64,000 nucleotides of DNA from Achromobacter sp. RTa (GCF_000757485.1 NZ_JPYO01000042.1:1032707-1096706), one strand, 5' to 3'. Positions 33,407 through 43,606 are shown, counted from the first letter of the stretch. Translations and numbers: made by a program. Notes: generated from the letters alone by a model not told the origin.

Positions 33407-33824
33407 TCAGTCGTAGCGGAACGTGGCCGTCAGCATCGCCGAGCGGCCGTGGGCCACGTAGCTGAACAGCCCCACGTGCGACGCTTCGTAGATCGTCTCG
33501 TCGGTGAGGTTGTTCAGGTTCAGCTGCAGGCCGAAGTCCCTGTTGAACCGGTAGGACGCCATGGCGTCGTAGCGCCAGTAGGACGGCAGCAGGTAGACGT
33601 TCGCATCGTCCACGTATGTAGCTGTAGCCCGCCCACACCTGCCATTTCGGGGTGATGGAGCCGGCCGCGCCATCCGCGCCGCCAGACTGGGCGGCGGTTT
33701 CGCCGGAAGGATTGGACGACGTGCAGTAGGACACGTAGACGCTGCCGTTGGAAGCGGGCTTGTAGACCAGGCCCAGCTGGTAGTTCCACATGTTGTCCGT
33801 GCGCTGGGCGCTGCCGCTGGAGCC
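33407..33824 (-). pseudogene. Remnant of a TonB-dependent siderophore receptor
   Basis: Two frames on the minus strand carry receptor C-terminus sequence. The upstream part has AQRTDNMWNYQLGLVYKPAS and KWQVWAGYSYI; the downstream part has YVDDANVYLLPSYWRYDAMA, LNLNNLTDETIYEAS and a final beta-strand ending FRYD. They meet near 33612-33625, where the strand that should be followed by about a hundred residues of barrel jumps directly to the later part with a change of frame. So there is an internal deletion with frameshift, and the plug and most of the barrel are absent. Similarity is to the Fiu/catecholate type. It is not expected to make a working protein. Confidence 0.8.
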
Positions 33825-33849
33825 TTCCCTCAGCCACGAGCGGCCCCGC

Positions 33850-34311
33850 TTACAGGGAGTACCGGTATTCACAGTTCAAGGTGGCCTTGAGAGGCGCCGG
33901 GCTCTGAATGCCGGACTGGGACGACGGCCGCGGCGCAATCAGCTTGGCCTGGAACTTGCCGGCGATTTCGCCGTTCTCCCCTTTCTGCACGGCCACGCTG
34001 GCAGGCAAGGCATAGAGCGTCAGCGGCTGACCCTCGGCGGCCACGAGCAAGGTGAACACCGAGTGCGGAAAATCCATGACCGCATAACTGGCGCTTGCAT
34101 CCGAATCGAAGCTCAGGCTGCCGTCGGCATAGCGGAGGTTCACTTTCAGCTCGTCCGATGAGGGCGAAGGGATCACGCCTTTCAGGGCGACTTTGCCGCT
34201 ATCGGACACGCAGTCCAGGTCCGCGGGCGCAGACCCCGCATGGGCGGCCCCCGCACGGGCGCCCACCGCCAGCAGCAAGCAAGAAAACAGCCAGGTCCCG
34301 CGTACTGCCAT
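33850..34311 (-). CDS. Exported protein of unknown function
   Basis: I do not recognise this gene. The 153-residue product has a signal peptide (TWLFSCLLLAVGARAGAAHA) and a mature part of about 127 residues rich in beta-strand-like patterns with two cysteines (DLDCVSD and NCEYRYSL) that could form a disulphide joining the ends. No lipobox is seen. It ends 26 bases before the decayed TonB receptor and is divergent from the next small exported protein. Confidence 0.7.
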   Translation of the reverse strand: MAVRGTWLFSCLLLAVGARAGAAHAGSAPADLDCVSDSGKVALKGVIPSPSSDELKVNLRYADGSLSFDSDASASYAVMDFPHSVFTLLVAAEGQPLTLYALPASVAVQKGENGEIAGKFQAKLIAPRPSSQSGIQSPAPLKATLNCEYRYSL

Positions 34312-34478
34312 GACGCTCTCCTTCGTAAGGCCCGCTCACGGGCCGGTGCGCAATAGTAGAACGTCTGCGGCACGAAAACCGCTTGCTGCATGCAAGCCGC
34401 GCGACATCGGCTAGGATGGGAGAGCCGCGCATCCGCAACCGGGGCCCGGCGCCGGCCAAACGCCAGAAGGAGTCTTGC

Positions 34479-34868
34479 ATGCCATCCATCCGCCATATCC
34501 TCAGCGCATCCATCCTGGCCGCGCTCCTGCCCTGCGCGGCGCAGGCCGACACGATCGTGCTGCGCGCCGAGCGCGCAACGGCCGGCGCCGATCCGCATAC
34601 CTCGGCCAGAATGGTGGAGGTCGAACTCAAGCCCGAGAGCCGCAAAGCCCTGGCCGACTTCACCCGCGAACGCGTCGGCAAGCGCATCCAGTTGCGCTCG
34701 AACGGCGTGCTGCTGTCCTCGGCCACCCTCATGAGCCCGCTGGAAGGCGGCAGCTTCCGCATCACGGCGGGCGAACATGGCTTCGAGGGCAAGTCCGCCG
34801 AGGAGATCGCGCAGGGCATCATGAAGTCCGGCGAACTGACAGTGGACGACGAGAACACGGCGAAGTAG
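34479..34868 (+). CDS. Small exported protein resembling the SecD P1-head domain
   Basis: A 129-residue protein with a signal peptide (ILSASILAALLPCAAQA). The mature part resembles the periplasmic P1 head subdomain of SecD/SecDF: VEVELKPESRKALADFTRER, VGKRIQLRSNGVLLSSATLM, GGSFRIT, then a helix EEIAQGIMKSG. A standalone copy of this domain has no established function that I can name. The ATG at 34479 has AGAAGGAG upstream. A second, lipidated relative lies at 43675-44241. Confidence 0.72.
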   Translation: MPSIRHILSASILAALLPCAAQADTIVLRAERATAGADPHTSARMVEVELKPESRKALADFTRERVGKRIQLRSNGVLLSSATLMSPLEGGSFRITAGEHGFEGKSAEEIAQGIMKSGELTVDDENTAK

Positions 34869-34894
34869 CGCGGGCGCGGCCGCGCGCGCCCATC

Positions 34895-36760
34895 TCAGGC
34901 CTGGAGCGGCCGCGGCGCGAGCGTGGCGACCAGCACGGTCCGGCCCGGCCGGGATGCCACCTCCAGCTCGCCTCCCACCCGCGCAATGCGGGTGTGCATG
35001 CTGCGCATGCCCACGCTGATGCCCGCCCGCAATACCGCAGCCACATCGAAACCGACGCCATCGTCCTCGATGCGCAGTTCCAGCTGCCCCGCCTGGGCCT
35101 GGCGCAGCTCCAGCTCCACCCGCCGGGCGCGGCTGTGCTTGAGCACATTCACCAGCGATTCCTCCACAAGCCGCGTGAGCGCCATGCATTGCAGGGCGCT
35201 GGGCGGCGTGAGCCATTGCTCGGGGAAGCGCCAGCCGGCGGCGATGCCCAGTTCATCGAACAGCTGCATGAACCGGTGCCGTAACGGCGCGATCCACTCC
35301 CGGGGCGTGGCCGGCACCTTGACGCCCGCGCTGGAACCGCTGTCGATGGTCTGGCGCAGATCGTCGCGCAGGAGCTTGAGCATCGACAGGAACTGCTGCC
35401 GCTGCACGGGCTCGTCGGCCTGCTCGACCATGGCCATCATGCGCACCAGTGAACCGCCCAGTCCGTCGTGCAGGTCATGGGCGATCTGCAGGCGGTCCTG
35501 CAGGCGGGCGTTGGCCAGCGCCAGCGTGTGCTCACGCTCCAGGGTCGTGGCCAATTCGGTGCGCGCCTGTTCGATGCCGTCGGCCAGCTCCTGGTTGAAA
35601 CGCTCGATGCGCCTCACGCTGCGGGCGTGGCGCAGCCCCAGCACGGCGGACAGGCACAGGGTGACGACGACACTGGTGAACGGCGTGTAGGAGTCTTTGC
35701 TGTCGATGATCTTCAGGATGCGCAGCAGGTCATGGGCGCTGGCGGCGAAGAACACCAGCAGGCAGGCCGCCAGCATGATGTGTTCGGGGCGGCGGGTGCG
35801 CCAGGCATGAAACGGGAACTGCAGGCAGTTGATGAAGAACACGGCGGATACGATGAGCACCGCGGCCAGCTGCACCTCGGGCTGGTACGCCTGCGGCAGG
35901 AACGCCACCATGGCCAGCAACAACGCCGAGAGCGTCCACAACGCCTTCTCGATACGTGGCAGCACCTGCCCGCCGAAGCGCCAGGTGAAGATGCAGAAGC
36001 AGGCCACATACATCACCAGGGCCATGATATTGGCCCGAGCCGAGGTCGCGCTGTCGGGAAAGGGCCAGGGGCTGGTGATCAGCACGTTGGCGATGAACAT
36101 CACCCAGAACAGGGCCATGAGCGCATACCAGCCATAGGTGCGCTGCTCGCGGCGCATCAGCCAGATGCAGAAGCACAGCCCGCCCATGACGGCCGAGACG
36201 ATGAGGTTGAGCGTGAACAGGGTGCGGTTGCTCCACCACAGTTCCTCGTAGCGCTGCTGCATCTCCGGCTGCCCGCCGAGGTAGACCGGGCCGAGCCCCG
36301 GAGACTGCCCGGCGACGCCGACCACACGCACCCACACCGTATTCACGCCGTCGCGCACCAGCGCATCCGGGATGAGCCAGTAGCGCGGCATGTTCCAGCT
36401 GCGCGACAGCGGCTCGGTCAGCTGCGGGTCGCTCCAGATACGTTCATCGTTGATGTACGCCTCGCCCGCCATGACCACCGATTCAAGCACCAGCGCCACT
36501 TGCCCTGCGGCGCCGTCCGGACAGCGCCGCTGCCAGTCGATCCGGTACCAGGCCGTGCCGCCGTAGCCCGGCCAGCGAGCGCTCCAGTCATCGGGCAGGG
36601 TGACGGACTGCCACGGCGCCTCGGGCCCGGGCCGCCTGCCGTCGGCATCGCCCTTGGCCGCCTGGATGGCAAGCACCTGGGCCGTGCAGCCAGGCTCGGC
36701 CTGCTGCGCCCATGCCGGCGCCAGCCACAGCGCCAGCCACACAACCGCCAGCCACCTCAA
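34895..36760 (-). CDS. 7TMR-DISM-type sensor histidine kinase (NarX/UhpB class)
   Basis: A 621-residue membrane sensor. A signal peptide (LAVVWLALWLAPAWAQ) leads to a periplasmic beta-sandwich of the DISM/galactose-binding type (residues about 20-175), seven membrane segments (about 180-380), a short coiled coil, a HisKA_3 box with HDLHDGLGGS (phospho-acceptor His431) and a C-terminal ATPase domain (EDDGVGFD, GISVGMRSM). The start was set at a TTG (36760) that overlaps the response-regulator stop (TTGA) and gives a proper signal peptide; an ATG at 36847 would add 29 residues and overlap the regulator by 91 bases. It pairs with the NarL-type regulator upstream. Confidence 0.85.
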   Translation of the reverse strand: MRWLAVVWLALWLAPAWAQQAEPGCTAQVLAIQAAKGDADGRRPGPEAPWQSVTLPDDWSARWPGYGGTAWYRIDWQRRCPDGAAGQVALVLESVVMAGEAYINDERIWSDPQLTEPLSRSWNMPRYWLIPDALVRDGVNTVWVRVVGVAGQSPGLGPVYLGGQPEMQQRYEELWWSNRTLFTLNLIVSAVMGGLCFCIWLMRREQRTYGWYALMALFWVMFIANVLITSPWPFPDSATSARANIMALVMYVACFCIFTWRFGGQVLPRIEKALWTLSALLLAMVAFLPQAYQPEVQLAAVLIVSAVFFINCLQFPFHAWRTRRPEHIMLAACLLVFFAASAHDLLRILKIIDSKDSYTPFTSVVVTLCLSAVLGLRHARSVRRIERFNQELADGIEQARTELATTLEREHTLALANARLQDRLQIAHDLHDGLGGSLVRMMAMVEQADEPVQRQQFLSMLKLLRDDLRQTIDSGSSAGVKVPATPREWIAPLRHRFMQLFDELGIAAGWRFPEQWLTPPSALQCMALTRLVEESLVNVLKHSRARRVELELRQAQAGQLELRIEDDGVGFDVAAVLRAGISVGMRSMHTRIARVGGELEVASRPGRTVLVATLAPRPLQA

Positions 36761-37440
36761 TCCAGCAGGCCCCGCGTACGCGCGGCATGTATCGCCCGCG
36801 TGCGCGAGGAAACGGCGAGCTTGCGATAGATGTGCTTGACGTGGCATTCGACGGTGTAGCGCGACAGGAACAGGGCCTCGGCGATTTCGCGGTTTCCCAG
36901 CCCCTCGGATACTAGGCGAAGAATCTGGCTTTCGCGAGGACTGAGTGTTTCGCCGCTGGCGCCGTCCGCCGGTTCCGCCTGCCTGGGCCGCAATTCTTCG
37001 ATGATGCGCCGGGCCACGAAAGGATCGATAGGCGCCCCGCCCCGCAGCACGCTGCGGATGGACAGCGAGACTTCAAGGTCGTCGCGTTCCTTCAGCACGT
37101 AGCCGGTCGCCCCCGCCCGCAGCGCGGCCAGAATCGCGTCCTCGGTGCTCCAGGCCGAAATGACCAGAATCGCCAGGCCCGGGTCGGCCGCATGCATTTC
37201 CGCGATCAGCTCCGTGCCGTTGCCATCGGGCAGACCCAGGTCAACCAGCGCCAGCGCGACCGGCTGGCTGGCCAGGCAGGCGCGCGCCTGGGCCAGCGTC
37301 GAAGCGAACACCAGCGCCTCCGGCGCATACCCGAGTTGCAGCAACAACCCTTCCAGCCGGCGGCAGATCAGGGGCTCGTCCTCCACCAGCAGCACCGGTG
37401 CAGGCAGGGTCGACTCGGAAGCAAGCATGTTGATGGTCAT
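36757..37440 (-). CDS. NarL/FixJ-type response regulator
   Basis: A 227-residue regulator. The receiver has the acidic pair VEDEP, phosphorylation site Asp67 in LVDLGLPDG and Lys in GYVLKERDD; the C-terminal LuxR-type helix-turn-helix is LSPRESQILRLVSEGLGNREIA followed by LFLSRYTVECHVKHIYRKL. It is transcribed with the following sensor kinase and is surely its partner. The ATG at 37440 was chosen by domain boundary; neither it nor the ATG at 37428 has a clear ribosome binding site, and the frame continues open to 37548. Confidence 0.87.
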   Translation of the reverse strand: MTINMLASESTLPAPVLLVEDEPLICRRLEGLLLQLGYAPEALVFASTLAQARACLASQPVALALVDLGLPDGNGTELIAEMHAADPGLAILVISAWSTEDAILAALRAGATGYVLKERDDLEVSLSIRSVLRGGAPIDPFVARRIIEELRPRQAEPADGASGETLSPRESQILRLVSEGLGNREIAEALFLSRYTVECHVKHIYRKLAVSSRTRAIHAARTRGLLD

Positions 37441-37571
37441 AGGAAAAGAGCGAGCGGCATTGCCCAGGCTGCACTGTGAATCAGTCCGAGAAAACCTGCT
37501 ATCCCTGGAAGTTGGTATTTCCACAGGAATATAGAGGAAAGCCCCCAAACTGGATCAAAGCCCCCGAAAGC

Positions 37572-37606
37572 AAAAAAGCCGGCAACGCTTGCGCGATACC
37601 GGCTTT
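37572..37606 (-). terminator. Rho-independent terminator downstream of tRNA-Pro
   Basis: On the minus strand AAAGCCGG (from 37606), an inner GCG/CGC-rich stem and CCGGCTTTTTTG form a hairpin followed by six T residues. It lies about 50 bases past the 3' end of tRNA-Pro. Confidence 0.8.
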
Positions 37607-37652
37607 CAGCCAAAGGCGTCGGGAAACACCTTCATGAATTCGACCACATGAA

Positions 37653-37730
<78 letters not shown>

Positions 37731-37750
37731 ATCTTTACTACTCTAAAGCT

Positions 37751-37828
37751 TTGCCGCGCTCAGTGCGGCAACGCTGCGGGTTACCTTTGGGGTCTACCTT
37801 TTGGATTTACCCTTGGGGTTTACCTATT
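37751..37828. repeat. Hairpin and four imperfect 11-14-base repeats between ispB and tRNA-Pro
   Basis: TTGCCGC (37751-37757) and GCGGCAA (37765-37771) form a hairpin. Beside it four imperfect units of the form GGgttTACCttt follow each other: 37778-37788, 37789-37802, 37803-37814 and 37815-37828. Together they fill most of the 127 bases between the two genes. Confidence 0.55.
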
Positions 37829-37857
37829 TCCTCGGCTTCCGATTCCGCTGATTTTGC

Positions 37858-38856
37858 TCAACGATCTCTGTTCACCGCGAAAGCGCAGAATTCTAACAGA
37901 GAATTCAGAAAAGGGGAAATGGGGTAGCCGGAAAGTGCATCGCGGGCCAGATTCGCTTCGGCGACCGCCGCCTGGCGGGCATGCTCCAGGGCGTCCGTCG
38001 CCTGGATGGCGGCGGCCACGGCGGCGAAATCGGCGTCGCCCGTCTTGATGGCATCGCGGATCAGCTGCTGCTGCTCCGGGGTGCCCACTTCCATTACGCG
38101 GATCAGCGGCAGCGTGGGCTTGCCCTCGCGCAGGTCGTCGCCCACGTTCTTGCCCAGGGCGGCGGCGTCGCCGCTGTAGTCCAGCACATCGTCCACGAGC
38201 TGGAAGGCGGTGCCGACGTGGCGGCCATAGGCCGCGGCGGCGGCTTCCTGCTCGGGCGTGGCGCCCGCCAGCACGGCGCCCACCTGGGCGGCGGCCTCGA
38301 ACAGCTTGGCGGTCTTGTAGCGCACGACCTGCAGGTAGCGCTCTTGCGAGACGTCCGGATCGTGCACGTTCAGCAGTTGCAGCACCTCGCCTTCGGCGAT
38401 CACCGTGGTGGCTTCGGACAGGATGCTCATGACGCGCATCGAATCGGCCTCGACCATCATCTCGAACGAACGGGAATACAGGTAATCGCCCACCAGCACG
38501 CTGGCGGCGTTGCCGAAAACCGCGTTGGCGGTTTCGCGGCCGCGGCGCAGGTCGGACTCGTCGACCACGTCGTCGTGCAGCAGTGTGGCCGTATGGATGA
38601 ATTCCACCACGGCGGCCAGCAGCTGATGATGCGTCCCCTCATACCCCAGCGCCCGCGCCACCATCAGCACCATGGCCGGGCGCATGCGCTTGCCTCCTGC
38701 CCCGATGATGTAGTCGCCGATCGTGCGGATCAGGACAACGTCGGAGTTCAGCCGCTCGCGGATAACCGCATCGACGGCCTTCATATCGTCAGCAATGGGA
38801 GCAATAAGCGCGGGGAGGTTCAAGACGTATCCGGAGAGTGAAACGAGCCGACGCAT
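37858..38856 (-). CDS. ispB: Octaprenyl/polyprenyl diphosphate synthase
   Basis: A 332-residue trans-isoprenyl diphosphate synthase. The two aspartate-rich motifs are LLHDDVVDESD and LVDDVLDYSGD, and GGKRMRP and KTAKLFEAA are also conserved. It builds the side chain of ubiquinone from IPP and farnesyl diphosphate. The ATG at 38856 gives a slightly long N-terminus; many relatives start near NLPALIAPIADDM, which would use a TTG at 38823. It is divergent from rplU, the usual order in beta- and gammaproteobacteria. Confidence 0.93.
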   Translation of the reverse strand: MRRLVSLSGYVLNLPALIAPIADDMKAVDAVIRERLNSDVVLIRTIGDYIIGAGGKRMRPAMVLMVARALGYEGTHHQLLAAVVEFIHTATLLHDDVVDESDLRRGRETANAVFGNAASVLVGDYLYSRSFEMMVEADSMRVMSILSEATTVIAEGEVLQLLNVHDPDVSQERYLQVVRYKTAKLFEAAAQVGAVLAGATPEQEAAAAAYGRHVGTAFQLVDDVLDYSGDAAALGKNVGDDLREGKPTLPLIRVMEVGTPEQQQLIRDAIKTGDADFAAVAAAIQATDALEHARQAAVAEANLARDALSGYPISPFLNSLLEFCAFAVNRDR

Positions 38857-39068
38857 GGGCGGGTAACGGCTCTTACCGCTGGGCCGCCGGGCAAGGCGGG
38901 GGATTCGACCAGCGATTATACGGGGAGTGACGGGCGCGGGCCGGCCCTGCCCGCCGCCGGACGGCCCAGGCGGCCCGCCCGGCGCGCTCGCGGGGGGCCG
39001 CGTCCCAGGCGCCACCCCTCGCGTGAAGCATCCGCGCGACACCTAAGCCCTTAGCCCGCAAGCGCTTT

Positions 39069-39300
39069 TTGACTTTCCGGAAGTCCCGGGCTAATATCCC
39101 GGATTCGGTCAGCAATGCCCGAATTACGTCGGTTGCATTTGCGCAGTGCCCTTGGGCGCTTTCGCTTCCCTGCCAGTACCTGGCGCCGGAATACGAGAGC
39201 GCGCATCTCATGAACCATCATGGATGCCCCCAGGGCGGCAATCCCGCCCAGCAGGGCAGGCAGCGCGAATGGGCCTTTTTACCTATTTAAGGAACACCCC
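39069..39300 (+). promoter_or_regulatory. rplU-rpmA promoter and long leader
   Basis: A strong promoter is visible: TTGACT at 39069-39074, 17 bases, TAATAT at 39092-39097. Transcription from it gives a leader of about 195 bases before the rplU ATG, much longer than needed for a ribosome binding site, so post-transcriptional control of L21/L27 synthesis is possible. The rest of the 38857-39300 gap (444 bases) is GC-rich with no gene. Confidence 0.65.
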
Positions 39301-39612
39301 ATGTACGCGGTCGTAAAAACCGGTGGCAAGCAGTATCGCGTTGCCGCTGGCGAAAAACTCAAGATAGAACAGATACCGGCTGACATTGGGCAAGAAATCA
39401 CCCTGGACCAAGTGCTGTCCGTGGGCGAAGGCGACCAACTGAAAGTTGGCACGCCCCTCGTCTCCGGCGCCGTGGTCAAGGCAACGGTTCTTGCGCAAGG
39501 CCGCCACGACAAGGTCAAGATCTTCAAGATGCGCCGTCGCAAGCACTACCAGAAGCGTCAGGGCCACCGTCAGAACTACACCGAAATCCGCATCGAAGCC
39601 ATCACGGCTTAA
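39301..39612 (+). CDS. rplU: 50S ribosomal protein L21
   Basis: A 103-residue protein starting [20 protein letters not shown] and ending with the basic [19 protein letters not shown], the rRNA-binding region of L21. It binds 23S rRNA early in large-subunit assembly. The ATG at 39301 follows AAGGAACACC. It is followed by rpmA and obgE, the universal order. Confidence 0.98.
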   Translation: MYAVVKTGGKQYRVAAGEKLKIEQIPADIGQEITLDQVLSVGEGDQLKVGTPLVSGAVVKATVLAQGRHDKVKIFKMRRRKHYQKRQGHRQNYTEIRIEAITA

Positions 39613-39646
39613 GAAGCGACTCGGTACCACTTAGCAGGAGCTAAAC

Positions 39647-39907
39647 ATGGCACAGAAAAAGGGCGGCGGCTCTACGCGGAACGGACGCGACTCAGAATCG
39701 AAGCGTCTGGGCGTCAAGGCATTCGGCGGCGAAATGATTCCCGCTGGTTCGATCATCGTGCGTCAGCGCGGTACTCGCTTCCACGCTGGCGTGAACGTCG
39801 GCATGGGCAAGGACCACACCCTGTTCGCGCTGGTCGACGGCAAGGTTCAATTCGGCTTCAAGGGCGCGTTGAACAAGCAAACCGTTTCGATCGTCGCCGC
39901 CGAGTAA
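39647..39907 (+). CDS. rpmA: 50S ribosomal protein L27
   Basis: An 86-residue protein, [20 protein letters not shown] with the flexible N-terminal tail that reaches the peptidyl-transferase centre, then [29 protein letters not shown] ribosome binding site precedes the ATG at 39647. Co-transcribed with rplU; a terminator follows. Confidence 0.98.
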   Translation: MAQKKGGGSTRNGRDSESKRLGVKAFGGEMIPAGSIIVRQRGTRFHAGVNVGMGKDHTLFALVDGKVQFGFKGALNKQTVSIVAAE

Positions 39908-39954
39908 TCGGCGCAGCACGGTCAGCAACGCGGTCCGCCGCGTTCTCGAACGGC

Positions 39955-39986
39955 AAAGCCCTGTCGCATGCGGCAGGGCTTTTTTG
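39955..39986 (+). terminator. Rho-independent terminator after rpmA
   Basis: AAAGCCCTG(T/C)CGCA-type arms: AAAGCCCTGTCGC and GCGGCAGGGCTTTTTTG fold into a stem of about ten pairs ending in six T residues, 48 bases past the rpmA stop. Confidence 0.9.
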
Positions 39987-40041
39987 TTTTAAGGCAGCGG
40001 CCGGGGCATCCCGGTCCGCGCCTCCCGGCGGCGCCCGATAA

Positions 40042-41202
<1,161 letters not shown>

Positions 41203-41259
41203 GCCATAATCGCAGTCCCTACGATTACGTCTTTGCACGCGCCGCAGCCCGCCGCCATC

Positions 41260-42396
41260 ATGTCTGCCGAATCACCCGCCGTTTCCGTCGTCACCAACGC
41301 CCAGCGCCTCGTCGCCAAAGTCGGCTCGTCGCTGGTCACCAACGAAGGCCGCGGCCTGGACCGCGCCGCCGTGGCGCACTGGGCCGCGCAGATCGCCGCC
41401 CTGCACAAGCAGGGCAAGCAGGTCGTGCTGGTCTCCAGCGGCGCCATTGCGGAAGGCATGGCGCGCCTGGGGTGGCGCAAGCGCCCGTCCGTCATGCACG
41501 AGCTGCAGGCGGCGGCGGCCGTGGGCCAGATGGGCCTGTGCCAGGCCTACGAGGCCGCGTTCGCCGAATTCGGCCTGCGCACGGCCCAGATCCTGCTGAC
41601 GCACGAAGACCTGGCCGACCGCCACCGCTACCTGAACGCCCGCAGCACGCTGTTCGCGCTGCTGCGCCTGGGCGTGGTGCCCATCGTGAACGAAAACGAC
41701 ACGGTGGTCACCGACGAAATCCGGCTGGGCGACAACGACACGCTGGGCGCGCTGGTCACCAACCTGATCGAAGCCGACACGCTGATCATCCTGACGGACC
41801 AGCGCGGCCTGTACGACTCCGACCCCCGCAAGAACCCCGGCGCCAAGTTCATGTCGCACGCCCAGGCGGGCGACCCGGCGCTGGAAGCCATGGCCGGCGG
41901 CGCCGGCAGCGGCATCGGCACGGGCGGCATGCTGACCAAGGTGCTGGCGGCCAAGCGCGCGGCGCATAGCGGCGCGCACACCGTGATCGCTTCCGGGCGC
42001 GAACGCAACGTGCTGACGCGCCTGGCCCAGGGCGAATGCATCGGCAGCGAATTGCGCGCCGTGCTGCCCGTGTGGTCCGCGCGCAAGCAGTGGCTGGCCG
42101 ACCATCTGCGCCTGCGAGGACGCGTGGTGCTGGACGATGGCGCCGTGCAGGCGCTGCTACGCGAAGGCAAGAGCCTGCTGCCCATCGGCGTGACGGAAGT
42201 GCAAGGCGAATTCGGCCGCGGCGACGTGGTGGCTTGCGTAGACAGCCAGGGGCGCGAATGCGCCCGCGGGCTGATCAATTATTCATCGGCCGATACCCGC
42301 CGCATCCTGCGCCAGCCTTCGTCGCAGATCGCGCGCATCCTGGGCAGCATGACCGAGCCCGAGCTCATGCACCGGGACAACCTCGTCGTGCTGTAG
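41260..42396 (+). CDS. proB: Glutamate 5-kinase
   Basis: A 378-residue kinase, first step of proline synthesis. The amino-acid kinase domain shows [38 protein letters not shown] and [17 protein letters not shown]; a C-terminal PUA domain (about residues 275-375) is complete. The ATG at 41260 was preferred; a TTG at 41233 would add nine residues. The last 32 bases overlap the convergent winged-helix gene. Confidence 0.96.
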   Translation: MSAESPAVSVVTNAQRLVAKVGSSLVTNEGRGLDRAAVAHWAAQIAALHKQGKQVVLVSSGAIAEGMARLGWRKRPSVMHELQAAAAVGQMGLCQAYEAAFAEFGLRTAQILLTHEDLADRHRYLNARSTLFALLRLGVVPIVNENDTVVTDEIRLGDNDTLGALVTNLIEADTLIILTDQRGLYDSDPRKNPGAKFMSHAQAGDPALEAMAGGAGSGIGTGGMLTKVLAAKRAAHSGAHTVIASGRERNVLTRLAQGECIGSELRAVLPVWSARKQWLADHLRLRGRVVLDDGAVQALLREGKSLLPIGVTEVQGEFGRGDVVACVDSQGRECARGLINYSSADTRRILRQPSSQIARILGSMTEPELMHRDNLVVL

Positions 42397-43078
42397 CGCC
42401 AGGGCGGCGCGGCTGCGCGCCGTCTGGCAGCAGCATGTAGCCCCACCCTCGCACCGCGAGCACGGGGAATTCGATGTTGAGCCGCTGCGCCTTGCCGCGC
42501 AGCCGGGACACCAGCACGTCCACCCGCCGCGTTCCCTTCAGGGAATCGCGCCCTTCCGTGCAAGCAAGCTCTTCTCGCCGCAGACGATGGCCCGGCGCAT
42601 TCAGCAGCTGGACAAAAAAAGCACACTCGGCGGCCGTCAGCGGCAGCAGCTCGCCGGCGGGCCCGGTCAGCACGCCCGCCCGGGCATCGACACGCCACGG
42701 CGAGCCCCCGCCAAACCTGCGCCGGCACAGATTGCGCAGGAGCGCATCCCACTCCGGCGCCTCCGTGCCGGCGCCCGCATAGAGGTCCGCGCCGGCATTC
42801 AACGCGACGATGCGCGCGTCCACGGCAGCGACGCCGCGGTCCAGCCAGACCAGCCCGGCCGCAGGCGCCGCGCCGCGCAGCGCGGCGATCCATTCCGCCA
42901 CGCCAGCGCCGGAGCCCAGCACCACCAGCACGTCGACCACCTCGGCCCGCAGCTCGTCGAGCAGGGCCTCCAGGGAGTCGAAAGCGCGCGCCGCCCATTG
43001 GAAAGTGCGCAGCGCCGCGACAAGATCGTGCGCCGTTCCATCGCACGCAAGAACGAAGACGCTGCCTCGTTGCGGCAT
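42365..43078 (-). CDS. OmpR-type winged-helix regulator with degenerate receiver domain
   Basis: A 237-residue protein. The C-terminal half is an OmpR/PhoB winged helix ([20 protein letters not shown], then [20 protein letters not shown] and VRGWGYML). The N-terminal 110 residues have the size and hydrophobic rhythm of a receiver domain ([29 protein letters not shown]), but the phospho-acceptor Asp, the acidic pair and the Lys are missing, so it cannot be phosphorylated in the usual way. The ATG at 43078 has AGAGAGGAAATCT upstream. Its 3' end overlaps proB by 32 bases, and it is divergent from an XRE-type regulator. Targets are unknown. Confidence 0.83.
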   Translation of the reverse strand: MPQRGSVFVLACDGTAHDLVAALRTFQWAARAFDSLEALLDELRAEVVDVLVVLGSGAGVAEWIAALRGAAPAAGLVWLDRGVAAVDARIVALNAGADLYAGAGTEAPEWDALLRNLCRRRFGGGSPWRVDARAGVLTGPAGELLPLTAAECAFFVQLLNAPGHRLRREELACTEGRDSLKGTRRVDVLVSRLRGKAQRLNIEFPVLAVRGWGYMLLPDGAQPRRPGATARRGCPGA

Positions 43079-43132
43079 AGATTTCCTCTCTTTTATCACT
43101 TAAGTAATTTTTATAACTACCAAAGTGCCTGA

Positions 43133-43606
43133 GTGCCAAGCTTCAATCAACCTGTGAAGACATTCTCGGACCGACTGAAGCATGCACGTTTGCTGCGTGG
43201 CCATACGCAGAAAACGCTCGCCCGTTTGGCGCGCCTTTCGCAGAGCGCCATCGGAAGCTATGAAAGCGGCTTGCGGCACTCCAGCCGCTCGGCCCGCAAA
43301 CTGGCGCAGGTGCTGAAGGTCGAAGTCGAATGGCTGGAAACCGGCAAAGGCCCCATGGAACTTCCCATGAGCGGCTACGACCTGAGCGACACCCTGCCCG
43401 CGACAGGCGTGGCGGAATCCACGCCCAAGCCCGGCGGCCGGCCGCGCCCGATGGCGCCGTGGCCCTTCTCCCATATCTCGCCGACGCAGATCGACCTGCT
43501 CACGCCTGACGAGCGCACCGGCCTGGAGGCGATGGCGCAGACCTACATCGAACATGCCCTGCGCATCCGCCGCGGCGCCAAGCCGCGGGGCCGCAAGGCC
43601 GGCTGA
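43133..43606 (+). CDS. XRE-family helix-turn-helix regulator
   Basis: A 157-residue DNA-binding protein. The Cro/C1-type helix-turn-helix lies at residues about 10-65 (DRLKHARLLRGHTQKTLARLA, SQSAIGSYESGLRHSSRSARKLA, VEVEWLETGKGPM). The remainder is a low-complexity linker and a helical tail ending RRGAKPRGRKAG. No ATG is available; the GTG at 43133 or the one at 43154 is the start, both with weak ribosome binding sites. It is divergent from the winged-helix gene across 54 AT-rich bases that include the palindrome ACTTAAGT. Confidence 0.82.
   Translation: MPSFNQPVKTFSDRLKHARLLRGHTQKTLARLARLSQSAIGSYESGLRHSSRSARKLAQVLKVEVEWLETGKGPMELPMSGYDLSDTLPATGVAESTPKPGGRPRPMAPWPFSHISPTQIDLLTPDERTGLEAMAQTYIEHALRIRRGAKPRGRKAG

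Noticed and set aside
42474-42782. Plus-strand frame of 102 codons
   Set aside because: Antisense to the winged-helix domain, Ser/Arg/Pro-rich, no motif.
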